NCBI RefSeq assembly: GCF_003752155.1
Contig: NZ_RJVG01000003.1
Location: 362,212-426,211, forward strand
Length of the DNA: 64,000 bases
DNA from: Mobilisporobacter senegalensis
GTDB lineage: Bacteria > Bacillota > Clostridia > Lachnospirales > Lachnospiraceae
Direction of reading: 5' to 3'
Below the pieces are notes generated by a model, which saw only the letters and a program-made list of their open reading frames with translations, had not been told where the DNA came from and ran no database searches. This document shows, piece after piece, positions 45,638 through 53,036 of the stretch. Position 1 is the stretch's first letter. The number at the start of each line of letters is the position of its first letter. Both the position numbers and the translations under genes were made by a program.

Positions 45638-45823
45638 TTAAGCACGTTCAACTAAACCTGATTTAAGGCAAGAAGTACAAACATACATCTTCTTTGCATT
45701 ACCATTAATCTTAACTCTTACAGATTTAACATTAGATTTCCACATTTTATTACTTCTTCTATGTGAATGGCTCACAGCGTTTCCAAAGTGAGCAGCTTTT
45801 TCGCAAATTGCACATTTAGCCAT
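45638..45823 (-). CDS. rpmB: Ribosomal protein L28
   Basis: 61 aa: MAKCAICEKAAHFGNAVSHS, RRSNKMWKSNVKSVRV and YVCTSCLKSGLVERA. The two CxxC pairs mark the zinc-binding L28 form. AAGGAGGTG precedes the ATG at 45823; the frame extends 22 codons further without support. It is transcribed alone toward yloU, as in B. subtilis. Confidence 0.97.
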   Translation of the reverse strand: MAKCAICEKAAHFGNAVSHSHRRSNKMWKSNVKSVRVKINGNAKKMYVCTSCLKSGLVERA

Positions 45824-45958
45824 TGAAAGCACCTCCTTAAGGTAATTTAGGCCAGCAATATGGCTAATTACATAAGAATACAGCCACATGACCTACAGAC
45901 AAAGTATATTTTAACAGATGACTTATAATAATGCAAGTACATTTTATATTTTTTTAAT

Positions 45959-46012
45959 TACAGTTCAGTCATGCAGAAAGTAGAAATCGAGCTTATGGCT
46001 GAACTACAGTTT
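45959..46012. repeat. Dispersed hairpin element after ytfJ
   Basis: TTACAGTTCAGTCATGC ... AAATCGAGCTTATGGCTGAACT reproduces the arms and core of the 72-bp array at 15151-15487, with a shortened middle. It begins two bases after the ytfJ stop codon on the minus strand and can fold into a long hairpin with T-rich flank, so it may serve as its terminator. Confidence 0.7.
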
Positions 46013-46013
46013 T

Positions 46014-46436
46014 TTAGTCTGTAGCTTCTGTATCCTCTGACGTTTCAGGTACTTTCATCTCATTCATTTTGCTCATAATATTGTCATCTTCTTTTTTATC
46101 TTTTGTGAATTTATTTACAAATTCCGGTACCATATCCAATACCTTAGTCACTACATCCTGATTTTTAACATTTACTAACCTTGCCGAACCATTCTGAATC
46201 ACTAAAACGGAACTTGGAGATATTTTACCACCCAGTCCGCCACCCCCATTATTCTTTTTATTATTATCTTCAGCAAATGCTCCTGCTGCAACACCAAAGC
46301 TTACATCTACCAGAGGTAATATAATCGTACCATCATCAAATTTAATGGCGTCACCTACTACTGTCTTTGTAGTTAAAAAACTATCCATTCCTTTAAATAA
46401 CGACTCTACTGTTGAATTGAAACTATTTTCTGCCAT
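46014..46436 (-). CDS. ytfJ: Sporulation protein YtfJ (GerW family)
   Basis: 140 aa. Family features: GDAIKFDDGTIILPLVDVSF, GVAAGAFAEDNNKKNNGGGG, LGGKISPSSVLVIQNGSARL. YtfJ/GerW is a spore protein required for germination with L-alanine in B. subtilis. AAGGAGGAG precedes the ATG, and it abuts the DUF2953 gene by one base, so the two are an operon. Confidence 0.92.
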   Translation of the reverse strand: MAENSFNSTVESLFKGMDSFLTTKTVVGDAIKFDDGTIILPLVDVSFGVAAGAFAEDNNKKNNGGGGLGGKISPSSVLVIQNGSARLVNVKNQDVVTKVLDMVPEFVNKFTKDKKEDDNIMSKMNEMKVPETSEDTEATD

Positions 46437-47515
46437 TATAACTCCTCCTTAAGTTCTTGATAACTCTTTAATAATTGTTTAAAATTCTTATCTAGTAATA
46501 ATTTAATACATATTATTGCCAATGTAAATAATCGAATTCTTCCTTTTGCATTTATATGGCCTTCTAATATTTCCTCATTAAAATCTGGTATGATTTTAAC
46601 ACTTTTTTGATAAAGATGATAGGTTAGACTTATAACTCCAAGCACCTGGCCTGTCGAGCAAGGATCTCCTGTTCCAAAATGTATATTTGCTTCTACTCTT
46701 TTAGGAAAGATATGTCTTGTAATCTTTTTTATGCTTAGCCATATCTTTTTAATCCCTGCTTTATTTATTTCATCTGTTAAGAATGTTTTAATTAAATGAA
46801 AACGATAAATTATAGATTCTCTGGTAAGATTCAATTCTATTAACTTAAGTTTTAATCTGTTAAAAAAGGTTTGTATTTTAGCAATAATATTTTTTATCTT
46901 TTGATAAAAATTATATACTTTACTACGTAGTTTTTCCCATATTGATATTTTTTTATTTTCTAGATTAGTTTTTTTCTGATAATCCTTAATATCGTTTTCT
47001 CTAATACTCTTAGTCTTCTCATTATTCCCTTGAATATTTTTATTTTGTTCCTCATTCTCTGAACTGACATTTGATTTTTCCTCATTTTCCCTGATATCTA
47101 ATCCTTCATTATTACGAATATCCAATGCAGTATGTTTATTTTCACCTTTTTCAATCTTTGCTACCTTCTTGCTTCTTTTAATTTCTTTGCTATGTTTTCT
47201 CTTGGATTTTGTTTTTTTTACTCTTTTGCTTTTTTGCGATTTTATCTTTTCAGGTCTATGGCTGTCTTTAATAATAAACCCAAATATCCGAAACTGATAC
47301 TGTATTTTTTCTTTCTCATATTTTAATCGAAAATACAATATCCTTAATATCCAATGTACTTTTACATATCCTTGGATATCTTCATATTTCTTAGCCTCTA
47401 CTTGATAGCGGATTGGTACAAATAATACAATAAGTGCAAGAATCAGTAGAATTCCCAGAATCGATATTAATATGATACCTATTGTCTTTAATATAAAAAA
47501 TAAAATATGAAGCAT
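46436..47515 (-). CDS. DUF2953 domain protein
   Basis: 359 aa. A membrane helix (LHILFFILKTIGIILISI continuing into VPIRYQVEAK) is followed by a long lysine/glutamate-rich, probably disordered section (about residues 95-200), then the conserved C-terminal half with IHFGTGDPCSTGQVLGVISL. In Clostridia DUF2953 genes are found next to ytfJ, which hints at a spore role; the biochemical function is unknown. The ATG at 47515 and a GTG at 47530 are both possible starts. Confidence 0.8.
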   Translation of the reverse strand: MLHILFFILKTIGIILISILGILLILALIVLFVPIRYQVEAKKYEDIQGYVKVHWILRILYFRLKYEKEKIQYQFRIFGFIIKDSHRPEKIKSQKSKRVKKTKSKRKHSKEIKRSKKVAKIEKGENKHTALDIRNNEGLDIRENEEKSNVSSENEEQNKNIQGNNEKTKSIRENDIKDYQKKTNLENKKISIWEKLRSKVYNFYQKIKNIIAKIQTFFNRLKLKLIELNLTRESIIYRFHLIKTFLTDEINKAGIKKIWLSIKKITRHIFPKRVEANIHFGTGDPCSTGQVLGVISLTYHLYQKSVKIIPDFNEEILEGHINAKGRIRLFTLAIICIKLLLDKNFKQLLKSYQELKEEL

Positions 47516-47546
47516 CCAGTCATCTACCACCTATCACATATCCTTC

Positions 47547-47864
47547 TCATGAATTAAATTTATAATAATCTCTTACTTTAAAATCGCCAGTATTCTTATA
47601 AATCTCTTCCAGCATTGCAGCAGCTAATTCAATCGCACTTTCTCTTCCTAATGCAAGTCCTAAAATACAGATTTCTCTTCTTTTATAATAATCAAATAAT
47701 AATTCATTGGCATTCATAATATCAAAGAGATTATTCCCATTGGACGCAAAGGTAATACAATAAATATGTAGGGATAATTTACCCTCATTTATTCTTTTTA
47801 TAACTTTTTTCTGCTTATTCTCTATTAATTTATCTACATAAAGATTATCATACCATTTTACCAT
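47547..47864 (-). CDS. Conserved-looking protein of unknown function
   Basis: 105 aa, mixed helix and strand, starting MVKWYDNLYVDKLIENKQKK. The middle (HIYCITFASNGNNLFDIMNA) and the Ala-rich end (ALGRESAIELAAAMLEEIYK) look like a folded small domain. I do not recognise it. TTGGAGGA precedes the ATG, and it is 31 bp upstream of the DUF2953 start, so it probably belongs to the same operon. Confidence 0.65.
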   Translation of the reverse strand: MVKWYDNLYVDKLIENKQKKVIKRINEGKLSLHIYCITFASNGNNLFDIMNANELLFDYYKRREICILGLALGRESAIELAAAMLEEIYKNTGDFKVRDYYKFNS

Positions 47865-47916
47865 ATTTTGTCCTCCAAGCCAAGCAAAATTAAGCTCATC
47901 TTATTTGGCGTAAACA

Positions 47917-49329
47917 TTATATTGATTCCATCAATTGTCTTATAATGTTTATACTGGCTGCTTTCTCTGCTTCATTATTGCAACTGGATATCGAATTCAT
48001 AATATATTCGAGCACTTCATTGGAACTATGAAAGAAAACCGGCATCTTATTCAGTGTGTTAGCCATAATTGCTCTGGTTACTAACTGATTTTTCTGCTTA
48101 AATGATTCTTTTAATTCTAAAATAAAGTCTTCTGTAACTGTTGTGATATATTTATCATCCGCCAATTCTTCCGTATCGTTCTTATTGATATCTATAAATA
48201 AACTTGTTGACAATAATTTTTGGCAAGTATACAAAGAAGAATAGATTTTACCTAACATTATGCTATGAATAAATGGAGTATGTCTCTCCTTGATATCATG
48301 AAGAAAACCTTCATACTTTACTACATGAAATCCAATTTCTTCTTGTTTTCCTTCTATCATCTCTAACATTTCCACTAATGGCTTTATATCTTCATCAAAA
48401 TTATTATCCATAAAATTATGATTCAATTCAGATAGGATATTTTTACATGCTTCTTCTGTTTTTTCATCCGTTTGATCAACATAAGGAGATGCTAATAATA
48501 CTACATAGAGATTGTTGATAATCTCTTCCAATTGAATATATATATCAGTCATATATCTTATAAATTCGGCACCTTTATTTAGTTTCTTACATAAGCTTTT
48601 ATAAGTTTTATGCTCTAAATTCCTATAATCCGCTGTCTCTAATTCCTCTTTTAAACTAATTAAATCAGAAAATTCCTCTTCTATCCCCTCAGGACTATAT
48701 AACATAGAACTTGCTTTAAGTATATACAGATAGTTTTCAACAGAAGATTTATCAGAGCCTTTATAGATAGATAAACTATCTGATAAAATAGTAAAATATT
48801 TTGTTTTTGCCATACGTATTGGAAGTTGTCCAATCACTTCTTTCATTCTGTCATTAATAATTATATTGTCTTTTACAGCAAATATAAAATTAAAAATCTC
48901 TTTCACTGCTGTTTCATTATCTATATCAGGGATTGTAGTTTCATATTTTAGTTCCAAACGATTTAGCACGTATTCATATATTTGCAACGTATCTGTATAT
49001 GCAGTTAAAATCTCCATTTTTTTCATTATTTCTAATCTGGATCCATCTAACTTCCTTACGGAATCTTCTATGAGCTCTCCATTAAATTGTGAAAGATAAG
49101 CATCCTTCATAATACTGTGAATTGATTTCATAATACTCTTTACATTTTTGATCTGAGGATTTTCCTTGTCTCTTACAACTTCATAGAATGTGAAATAGTT
49201 CATAACCAGACGTACCAAAGCATATTCATAATAGTCATTCATTAATCTTTGACTAAATCTTGGCAGGTTCATTTCTAGATTCTTCCCATTATTAATCTCC
49301 TTTAAAATACTATCCATCTTAATATTCAT
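47917..49329 (-). CDS. Large helical protein of unknown function
   Basis: 470 aa, apparently all helical with no membrane segment, signal peptide or motif I can name. Repeated acidic and aromatic helices (IPDIDNETAVKEIFNFIFAV; YIQLEEIINNLYVVLLA) suggest a helical-bundle or solenoid scaffold. TTGGAGGA precedes the ATG. It is 52 bp upstream of the 105-aa gene and is probably co-transcribed with it, DUF2953 and ytfJ, so a spore-related role is a guess from position. Confidence 0.6.
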   Translation of the reverse strand: MNIKMDSILKEINNGKNLEMNLPRFSQRLMNDYYEYALVRLVMNYFTFYEVVRDKENPQIKNVKSIMKSIHSIMKDAYLSQFNGELIEDSVRKLDGSRLEIMKKMEILTAYTDTLQIYEYVLNRLELKYETTIPDIDNETAVKEIFNFIFAVKDNIIINDRMKEVIGQLPIRMAKTKYFTILSDSLSIYKGSDKSSVENYLYILKASSMLYSPEGIEEEFSDLISLKEELETADYRNLEHKTYKSLCKKLNKGAEFIRYMTDIYIQLEEIINNLYVVLLASPYVDQTDEKTEEACKNILSELNHNFMDNNFDEDIKPLVEMLEMIEGKQEEIGFHVVKYEGFLHDIKERHTPFIHSIMLGKIYSSLYTCQKLLSTSLFIDINKNDTEELADDKYITTVTEDFILELKESFKQKNQLVTRAIMANTLNKMPVFFHSSNEVLEYIMNSISSCNNEAEKAASINIIRQLMESI

Positions 49330-49360
49330 AACTTTTCCTCCAAAGTAATGTCTAAAATAG

Positions 49361-49396
49361 GTTGCAGTTCAGCTATAAGCTCAACTGAGCTGTAAC
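49361..49396. repeat. Small dispersed hairpin related to the GTTACAG family
   Basis: GTTGCAGTTCAGCTATAAGC followed by TCAACTGAGCTGTAAC is a shortened version of the hairpin at 45959 and the array at 15151, with the same outer arms (GTTRCAG/CTGTAAC). Confidence 0.5.
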
Positions 49397-49401
49397 TAAA
49401 A

Positions 49402-49432
49402 TTGGTGTCTATTACTTAATAATAGACACCAA
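49402..49432 (-). terminator. Terminator of the rhomboid-like gene
   Basis: TTGGTGTCTATTA pairs perfectly with TAATAGACACCAA (13 bp, 5-nt loop) and TTTTAG follows on the minus strand. Confidence 0.8.
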
Positions 49433-49456
49433 AATCACTTCGATGTAAAAAATGCA

Positions 49457-50305
49457 TTATCTATCATGATGTACATGTTCATGAGTGAATAGATGCTCCA
49501 TACAATATTCATAATTACCGTCACATTTTGAGCAGAAACGAAACTCTAAATTTTCATCATCAAGCTCTGTTTTTCCACAAACCGCGCATTTATGCCTGGT
49601 TATGGACGATGCTCTCTTTACTTCTTTTTTAAAAGTTGCTTTTCGTTTCATTTCTCTTGGTGATATTTTTTTATAATTTCTGGTATATAAAAAGAATATT
49701 AAAAAGTTTGCTAATGCTACTAATATGGAAATGGCATTGGCAACTCCATAAATACCCATTGTAAAACTTGATATCACTTCATATCCAATAAATGCACCAT
49801 ATAGATAGGCTAACCATTTTACTTTCACCGGTATGATAAAGAATATTAAAAATTGCATATTCGGATATAATACTGCAAATGCAAAAAACATGGATTGATA
49901 AATATAAGTTAAACCATTTGGGTACGGTATCGGTATGAATAGATATAATATTACTGCAGCTAATATATTAAACAATAAACCTGAAATATAATATAAATTA
50001 AAACGAAATGCTCCCCATGCATTCTCTAATGCATTTCCTATTATATAATAAAGATACATCTCTAATGCAAAAAACAAGATACTTGATCCACCTGACAAGA
50101 TACTTGGTTGTATAATAAAAGTAAGCAGTCTCCATACTTGTCCTTCAAATATCTTACCTATATCTAAGCTAAGATAAGTATTATAAAAAGAAGGATTAAT
50201 GGTCGTTAAAATTGCTCCGCCCACATTTATGACAATAATATAATATATGAAATTGTGAATTGCATATCTTCCAAATTTTCTTTCAAGTTTATTCAAAAAA
50301 TTCAT
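49457..50305 (-). CDS. Rhomboid-fold membrane protein without catalytic serine motif, plus zinc ribbon
   Basis: 282 aa. Six membrane helices follow the rhomboid plan: GQVWRLLTFIIQPSIL in the L1/TM2 position and GNALENAWGAFRFNLYYISG in the TM3 position. Where a protease has GxSG, the sequence reads TYIYQSMFFAFAVL, so the catalytic serine motif is missing and it is probably a non-proteolytic, derlin-like member. A basic linker leads to a C-terminal zinc-ribbon-like domain with CAVCGK, CSKCDGNYEYC and a His-rich end. Likely function: binding or handling of membrane proteins (inference). It is 15 bp after corA. Confidence 0.8.
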   Translation of the reverse strand: MNFLNKLERKFGRYAIHNFIYYIIVINVGGAILTTINPSFYNTYLSLDIGKIFEGQVWRLLTFIIQPSILSGGSSILFFALEMYLYYIIGNALENAWGAFRFNLYYISGLLFNILAAVILYLFIPIPYPNGLTYIYQSMFFAFAVLYPNMQFLIFFIIPVKVKWLAYLYGAFIGYEVISSFTMGIYGVANAISILVALANFLIFFLYTRNYKKISPREMKRKATFKKEVKRASSITRHKCAVCGKTELDDENLEFRFCSKCDGNYEYCMEHLFTHEHVHHDR

Positions 50306-50320
50306 AGGGTCACCTTTCGT

Positions 50321-51256
50321 TTAAAATAAATCTTTTTTTGCCAATAAAAATGCCACGATTCCAGTTATAACAAAAGAAGCGACAGTTACAATGAGAAAAC
50401 CGTTGGGATTTTGTGCTGCTGGTATTCCATTTACGTTCATTCCAAAAAATCCTGATATCATTGAAGGAATGGATAAAGCAATAGTAACAGATGCTAAAAA
50501 CTTCATAACTATATTAAGATTATTAGAAATTACAGATGCAAATGCATCCATAGTCCCGCTAAGTATGTTGCTGTAAATATTAGCCATTTCAATAGCCTGT
50601 TTATTTTCAATAATAACATCTTCCAGTAATTCTGTGTCTTCCGGATATTGTTTAATACTTTTACTTCTTAATAATTTTTCCAATACAACTTCGTTGGCTC
50701 TTAATGAAGTTGAAAAGTATACCAAGCTTTTTTCTAATTCAAGTAATTCAATTAATTCACGATTTTTTGTAGAGATATGTAATTTCTTCTCTATCTCTTC
50801 ACTTCTTCGGTCTATTATACGTAAGTGCTGCAGGAATACAGTTGCATTACGATATAAGATCTGCAGAATAAATCTTGTTTTTTTAAAGGTATAGAAGTCT
50901 CTGACTCTTCCATCCATAAAGCCTTTTAATACCGATGTTTCTTCAAGGCATATAGTAATAATAGCATCCCTTGCTATTATAATAGCCAAAGGCATTGTAG
51001 CATATCTATCTTTTTCATTTCTCTCTTCCAGACTAGGAACATCCACAATAATTAGTGTATAATCCTCTTCAATTTCAATTCTGGGACGTTCTTCCTCATC
51101 CAGAGGCGCTCTTAAATCGTCAATATCAATTGTAAAGCGCTCTGAAACCTCCAATAATTCTGTTGCTGACGGATCTGTTAATGCAACCCAGCATCCTTCT
51201 TGCATATCATTAATTTGACGGAAGCCATCTTCAAAAGTTTTATATACTGTTAACAT
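50321..51256 (-). CDS. corA: CorA-family magnesium/divalent metal transporter
   Basis: 311 aa. A long cytoplasmic N-terminal funnel, then two membrane helices with the signature GFFGMNVNGIP (GMN near residue 270), typical of CorA channels. It lets Mg2+ (or another divalent ion) enter. TAAGGAG precedes the ATG. The gene is the first of a two-gene unit with the rhomboid-like protein. Confidence 0.93.
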   Translation of the reverse strand: MLTVYKTFEDGFRQINDMQEGCWVALTDPSATELLEVSERFTIDIDDLRAPLDEEERPRIEIEEDYTLIIVDVPSLEERNEKDRYATMPLAIIIARDAIITICLEETSVLKGFMDGRVRDFYTFKKTRFILQILYRNATVFLQHLRIIDRRSEEIEKKLHISTKNRELIELLELEKSLVYFSTSLRANEVVLEKLLRSKSIKQYPEDTELLEDVIIENKQAIEMANIYSNILSGTMDAFASVISNNLNIVMKFLASVTIALSIPSMISGFFGMNVNGIPAAQNPNGFLIVTVASFVITGIVAFLLAKKDLF

Positions 51257-51338
51257 AGTTATCTCCTTATTACTGCCAAATTACAGGCAGCCATAATGAA
51301 TCATAAATAACCTTAACAGTTTAAATTAAAGATATATG

Positions 51339-51431
51339 ATGAATATGCACTACCCTCGTATGCAGTTTATGATTATATTTTTCGTATTGTTGCTATGTTT
51401 TATACTACTACTCGGTCCCGTTTCCATATAA
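51339..51431 (+). CDS. Possible 30-aa membrane peptide
   Basis: The ORF starts MNMHYPRMQFMII, followed by FFVLLLCFILLLGPVSI and a stop: one strongly hydrophobic helix. It runs divergent from corA in a 369-bp gap. The ribosome binding site is poor (AAAGAT), so it may be chance. The rest of the gap (51257-51625) contains only the element at 51557-51615. Confidence 0.25.
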   Translation: MNMHYPRMQFMIIFFVLLLCFILLLGPVSI

Positions 51432-51556
51432 TCACATCCTTTCAACTTTATCTTTAATGTTTGTCCATGTAATATGTTTATTTCATCCTATTCATTATAT
51501 GTTTTATAGATTGCTTTGTCAAACATATTTCAAATTGATTCCTTATATTTTATCTT

Positions 51557-51615
51557 ATGACTAGTAGCTGTAACACTCTCACCTATAAAGTGGAAGCAAA
51601 CAGCTACTATGTCCT
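51557..51615. repeat. Copy A of a duplicated ~60-nt structured element
   Basis: This stretch aligns end to end with 52891-52952. Shared blocks are ATGACTA, CTGTAACACT, TAAAGT, AACAGCT and TATGTCCT; the middle differs. GTAGCTGT pairs with ACAGCTAC, enclosing an internal loop with AACA and a second short stem, so an RNA fold is plausible. It lies just beyond the 3' end of the LysM gene. Confidence 0.65.
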
Positions 51616-51625
51616 GGAATCCTTA

Positions 51626-52669
51626 TTATCTATTTATATTTTGATTTGTGTTTCCATTCATATTATTTCTGTCCACGCCATCATTCATAGTTACATTGAT
51701 TGTTGAACCTGGTTTTAACATAATATCTTCTAAATTATTATATAATAATAATTCCTCCAGTTCCATGTTAAACTGATCTAAGATATCCTGAATTGTATCC
51801 ATATCTTTTACTACATATGCCATTATGTTATTGGACCGTTCAGTAGGAGCTGAAATAGGAATCGCTATTCTGGTACCATTATTATTTTGAGCTTGTCGTA
51901 CTGTAGACATCATAGTAGCTCTTCGACCAAAAGTAGTTGGCACCGGTATTGTTGGCGTTGTTGGTATCGTCGGTATTGTTGGCATCGCTGGTGTTGTCGG
52001 CATCGTTGGCATTGTTGGCATTGTTGGCATCGTTGGCATCATTGGCATTGTTGGCATCGTCGGCGTTGTTGGTATCGTCGGCATTGTTGGCATCGCTGGT
52101 ATCGTTGGCATCGCTGGCATTGTCGGCATTGTTGGCATTGTTGGCATTGTTGGCATCGTTGGCATCGTTGGCATTGTTGGCATTGTTGGCATCGCTGGTG
52201 TTGTCGGCATTGTTACAGTCGTTGGCCTGGCTGTTCCTGTTGGTATTGCTGGATTTACTGTTCCGCCACCGTTTCCTGTTCCTGTTGGTATTGTTGGAGC
52301 CGTTGGTCTCACTGTTCCTGTCGGCATTGTCGGACGTACTGTTCCGCCACTGTTTCCATTTCCATTTCCATTTCTATTTCCTGTTGGTGCTGTTGGCATC
52401 GTTACAGTCGTTGGTCTGGCCGTTCCTGTTGGTGCCGTTGGAGCTGTTGGCATTGTTGGCCTTTGGACCTCTACTTCAACTGCCCTTCCATTATTATTGT
52501 TCACTAATGGTATACAAATTTCATCTCCAACCTGAAGATTGTACATATCTGCGAATGGATTAGCTCGAAGCAGCATTGCTAGTGGTATATTATATCTTCT
52601 ACTTATACTATACAGCGTATCTCCTCTTTTGATATTGTATACCATACCTTCGCAATGAAGAAAATTCAT
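51626..52669 (-). CDS. LysM protein with Met-Pro-Thr repeat linker
   Basis: 347 aa. N-terminal LysM domain (VYNIKRGDTLYSISRRYNIP ... NLQVGDEICIPL, about residues 10-55); a Thr/Pro/Met-rich linker of more than 200 residues, largely MPT triplets; and a C-terminal LysM-like domain (AYVVKDMDTIQDILDQFN). There is no signal peptide, which resembles spore-coat or cortex-associated LysM proteins such as SafA, where LysM binds peptidoglycan from the mother-cell side (inference). The ATG at 52669 is nine bases after AGGAAAGA, better than the GTG three codons upstream. Confidence 0.85.
   Translation of the reverse strand: MNFLHCEGMVYNIKRGDTLYSISRRYNIPLAMLLRANPFADMYNLQVGDEICIPLVNNNNGRAVEVEVQRPTMPTAPTAPTGTARPTTVTMPTAPTGNRNGNGNGNSGGTVRPTMPTGTVRPTAPTIPTGTGNGGGTVNPAIPTGTARPTTVTMPTTPAMPTMPTMPTMPTMPTMPTMPTMPTMPAMPTIPAMPTMPTIPTTPTMPTMPMMPTMPTMPTMPTMPTTPAMPTIPTIPTTPTIPVPTTFGRRATMMSTVRQAQNNNGTRIAIPISAPTERSNNIMAYVVKDMDTIQDILDQFNMELEELLLYNNLEDIMLKPGSTINVTMNDGVDRNNMNGNTNQNINR
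51937..52215 (-). repeat. 9-bp minisatellite coding for Met-Pro-Thr
   Basis: About thirty tandem copies of a 9-bp unit (plus strand GGCATTGTT or GGCATCGTT and variants) encode MPT, TPT, IPT or AMP triplets. Long plus-strand open frames here are by-products of the repeat. Copy number is likely to vary between strains by slippage. Confidence 0.9.
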
Positions 52670-52890
52670 AATTTTCACTCTTTCCTAATATTATATCAAT
52701 ATCATAATATTCTTTTAGATGTCTACTTGTGATAAAATCTATAAAGAATTATCTACTGAAAGAATATACAGAAAATGATGTCAAAAAATGAACTATTTGC
52801 ATATTAATAATATGTTAAGAGAATTTTTACTTATTAAATGTTGAATTAAGATTTTTTTCATCGTATAATAATGTTTGATTCTTTTATCTG

Positions 52891-52952
52891 ATGACTACCA
52901 ACTGTAACACTTCCATTTCTTCTAAAGTAGGAGATAACAGCTGTTATGTCCT
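52891..52952. repeat. Copy B of the duplicated ~60-nt structured element
   Basis: Second copy of the element at 51557-51615, same orientation, about 85 bp upstream of the dehydratase-activator gene and 220 bp upstream of the LysM gene on the other strand. CAACTGT pairs imperfectly with ACAGCTG. The flanking 367-bp gap (52670-53036) holds no other feature besides AAGGAGG at 52999-53005. Confidence 0.65.
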
Positions 52953-53036
52953 TAGATAAGTAAAACTTAATATATCCATAGTAAAGATGTTATATTATAA
53001 GGAGGCAAGCAGCGTTTTTAATATGCTGAGTGAATT

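Noticed and set aside
51887..52563. Two ~200-aa plus-strand frames rich in His/Trp/Cys or Leu/Ala/Ser
   Set aside because: They are antisense shadows of the MPT minisatellite; the minus frame has LysM domains and a ribosome binding site.
52999..53036. MLSEL upstream frame as a regulatory leader peptide for the activator gene
   Set aside because: The frame is only five codons and its spacing from AAGGAGG is long; mentioned with the gene but not strong enough to list separately.
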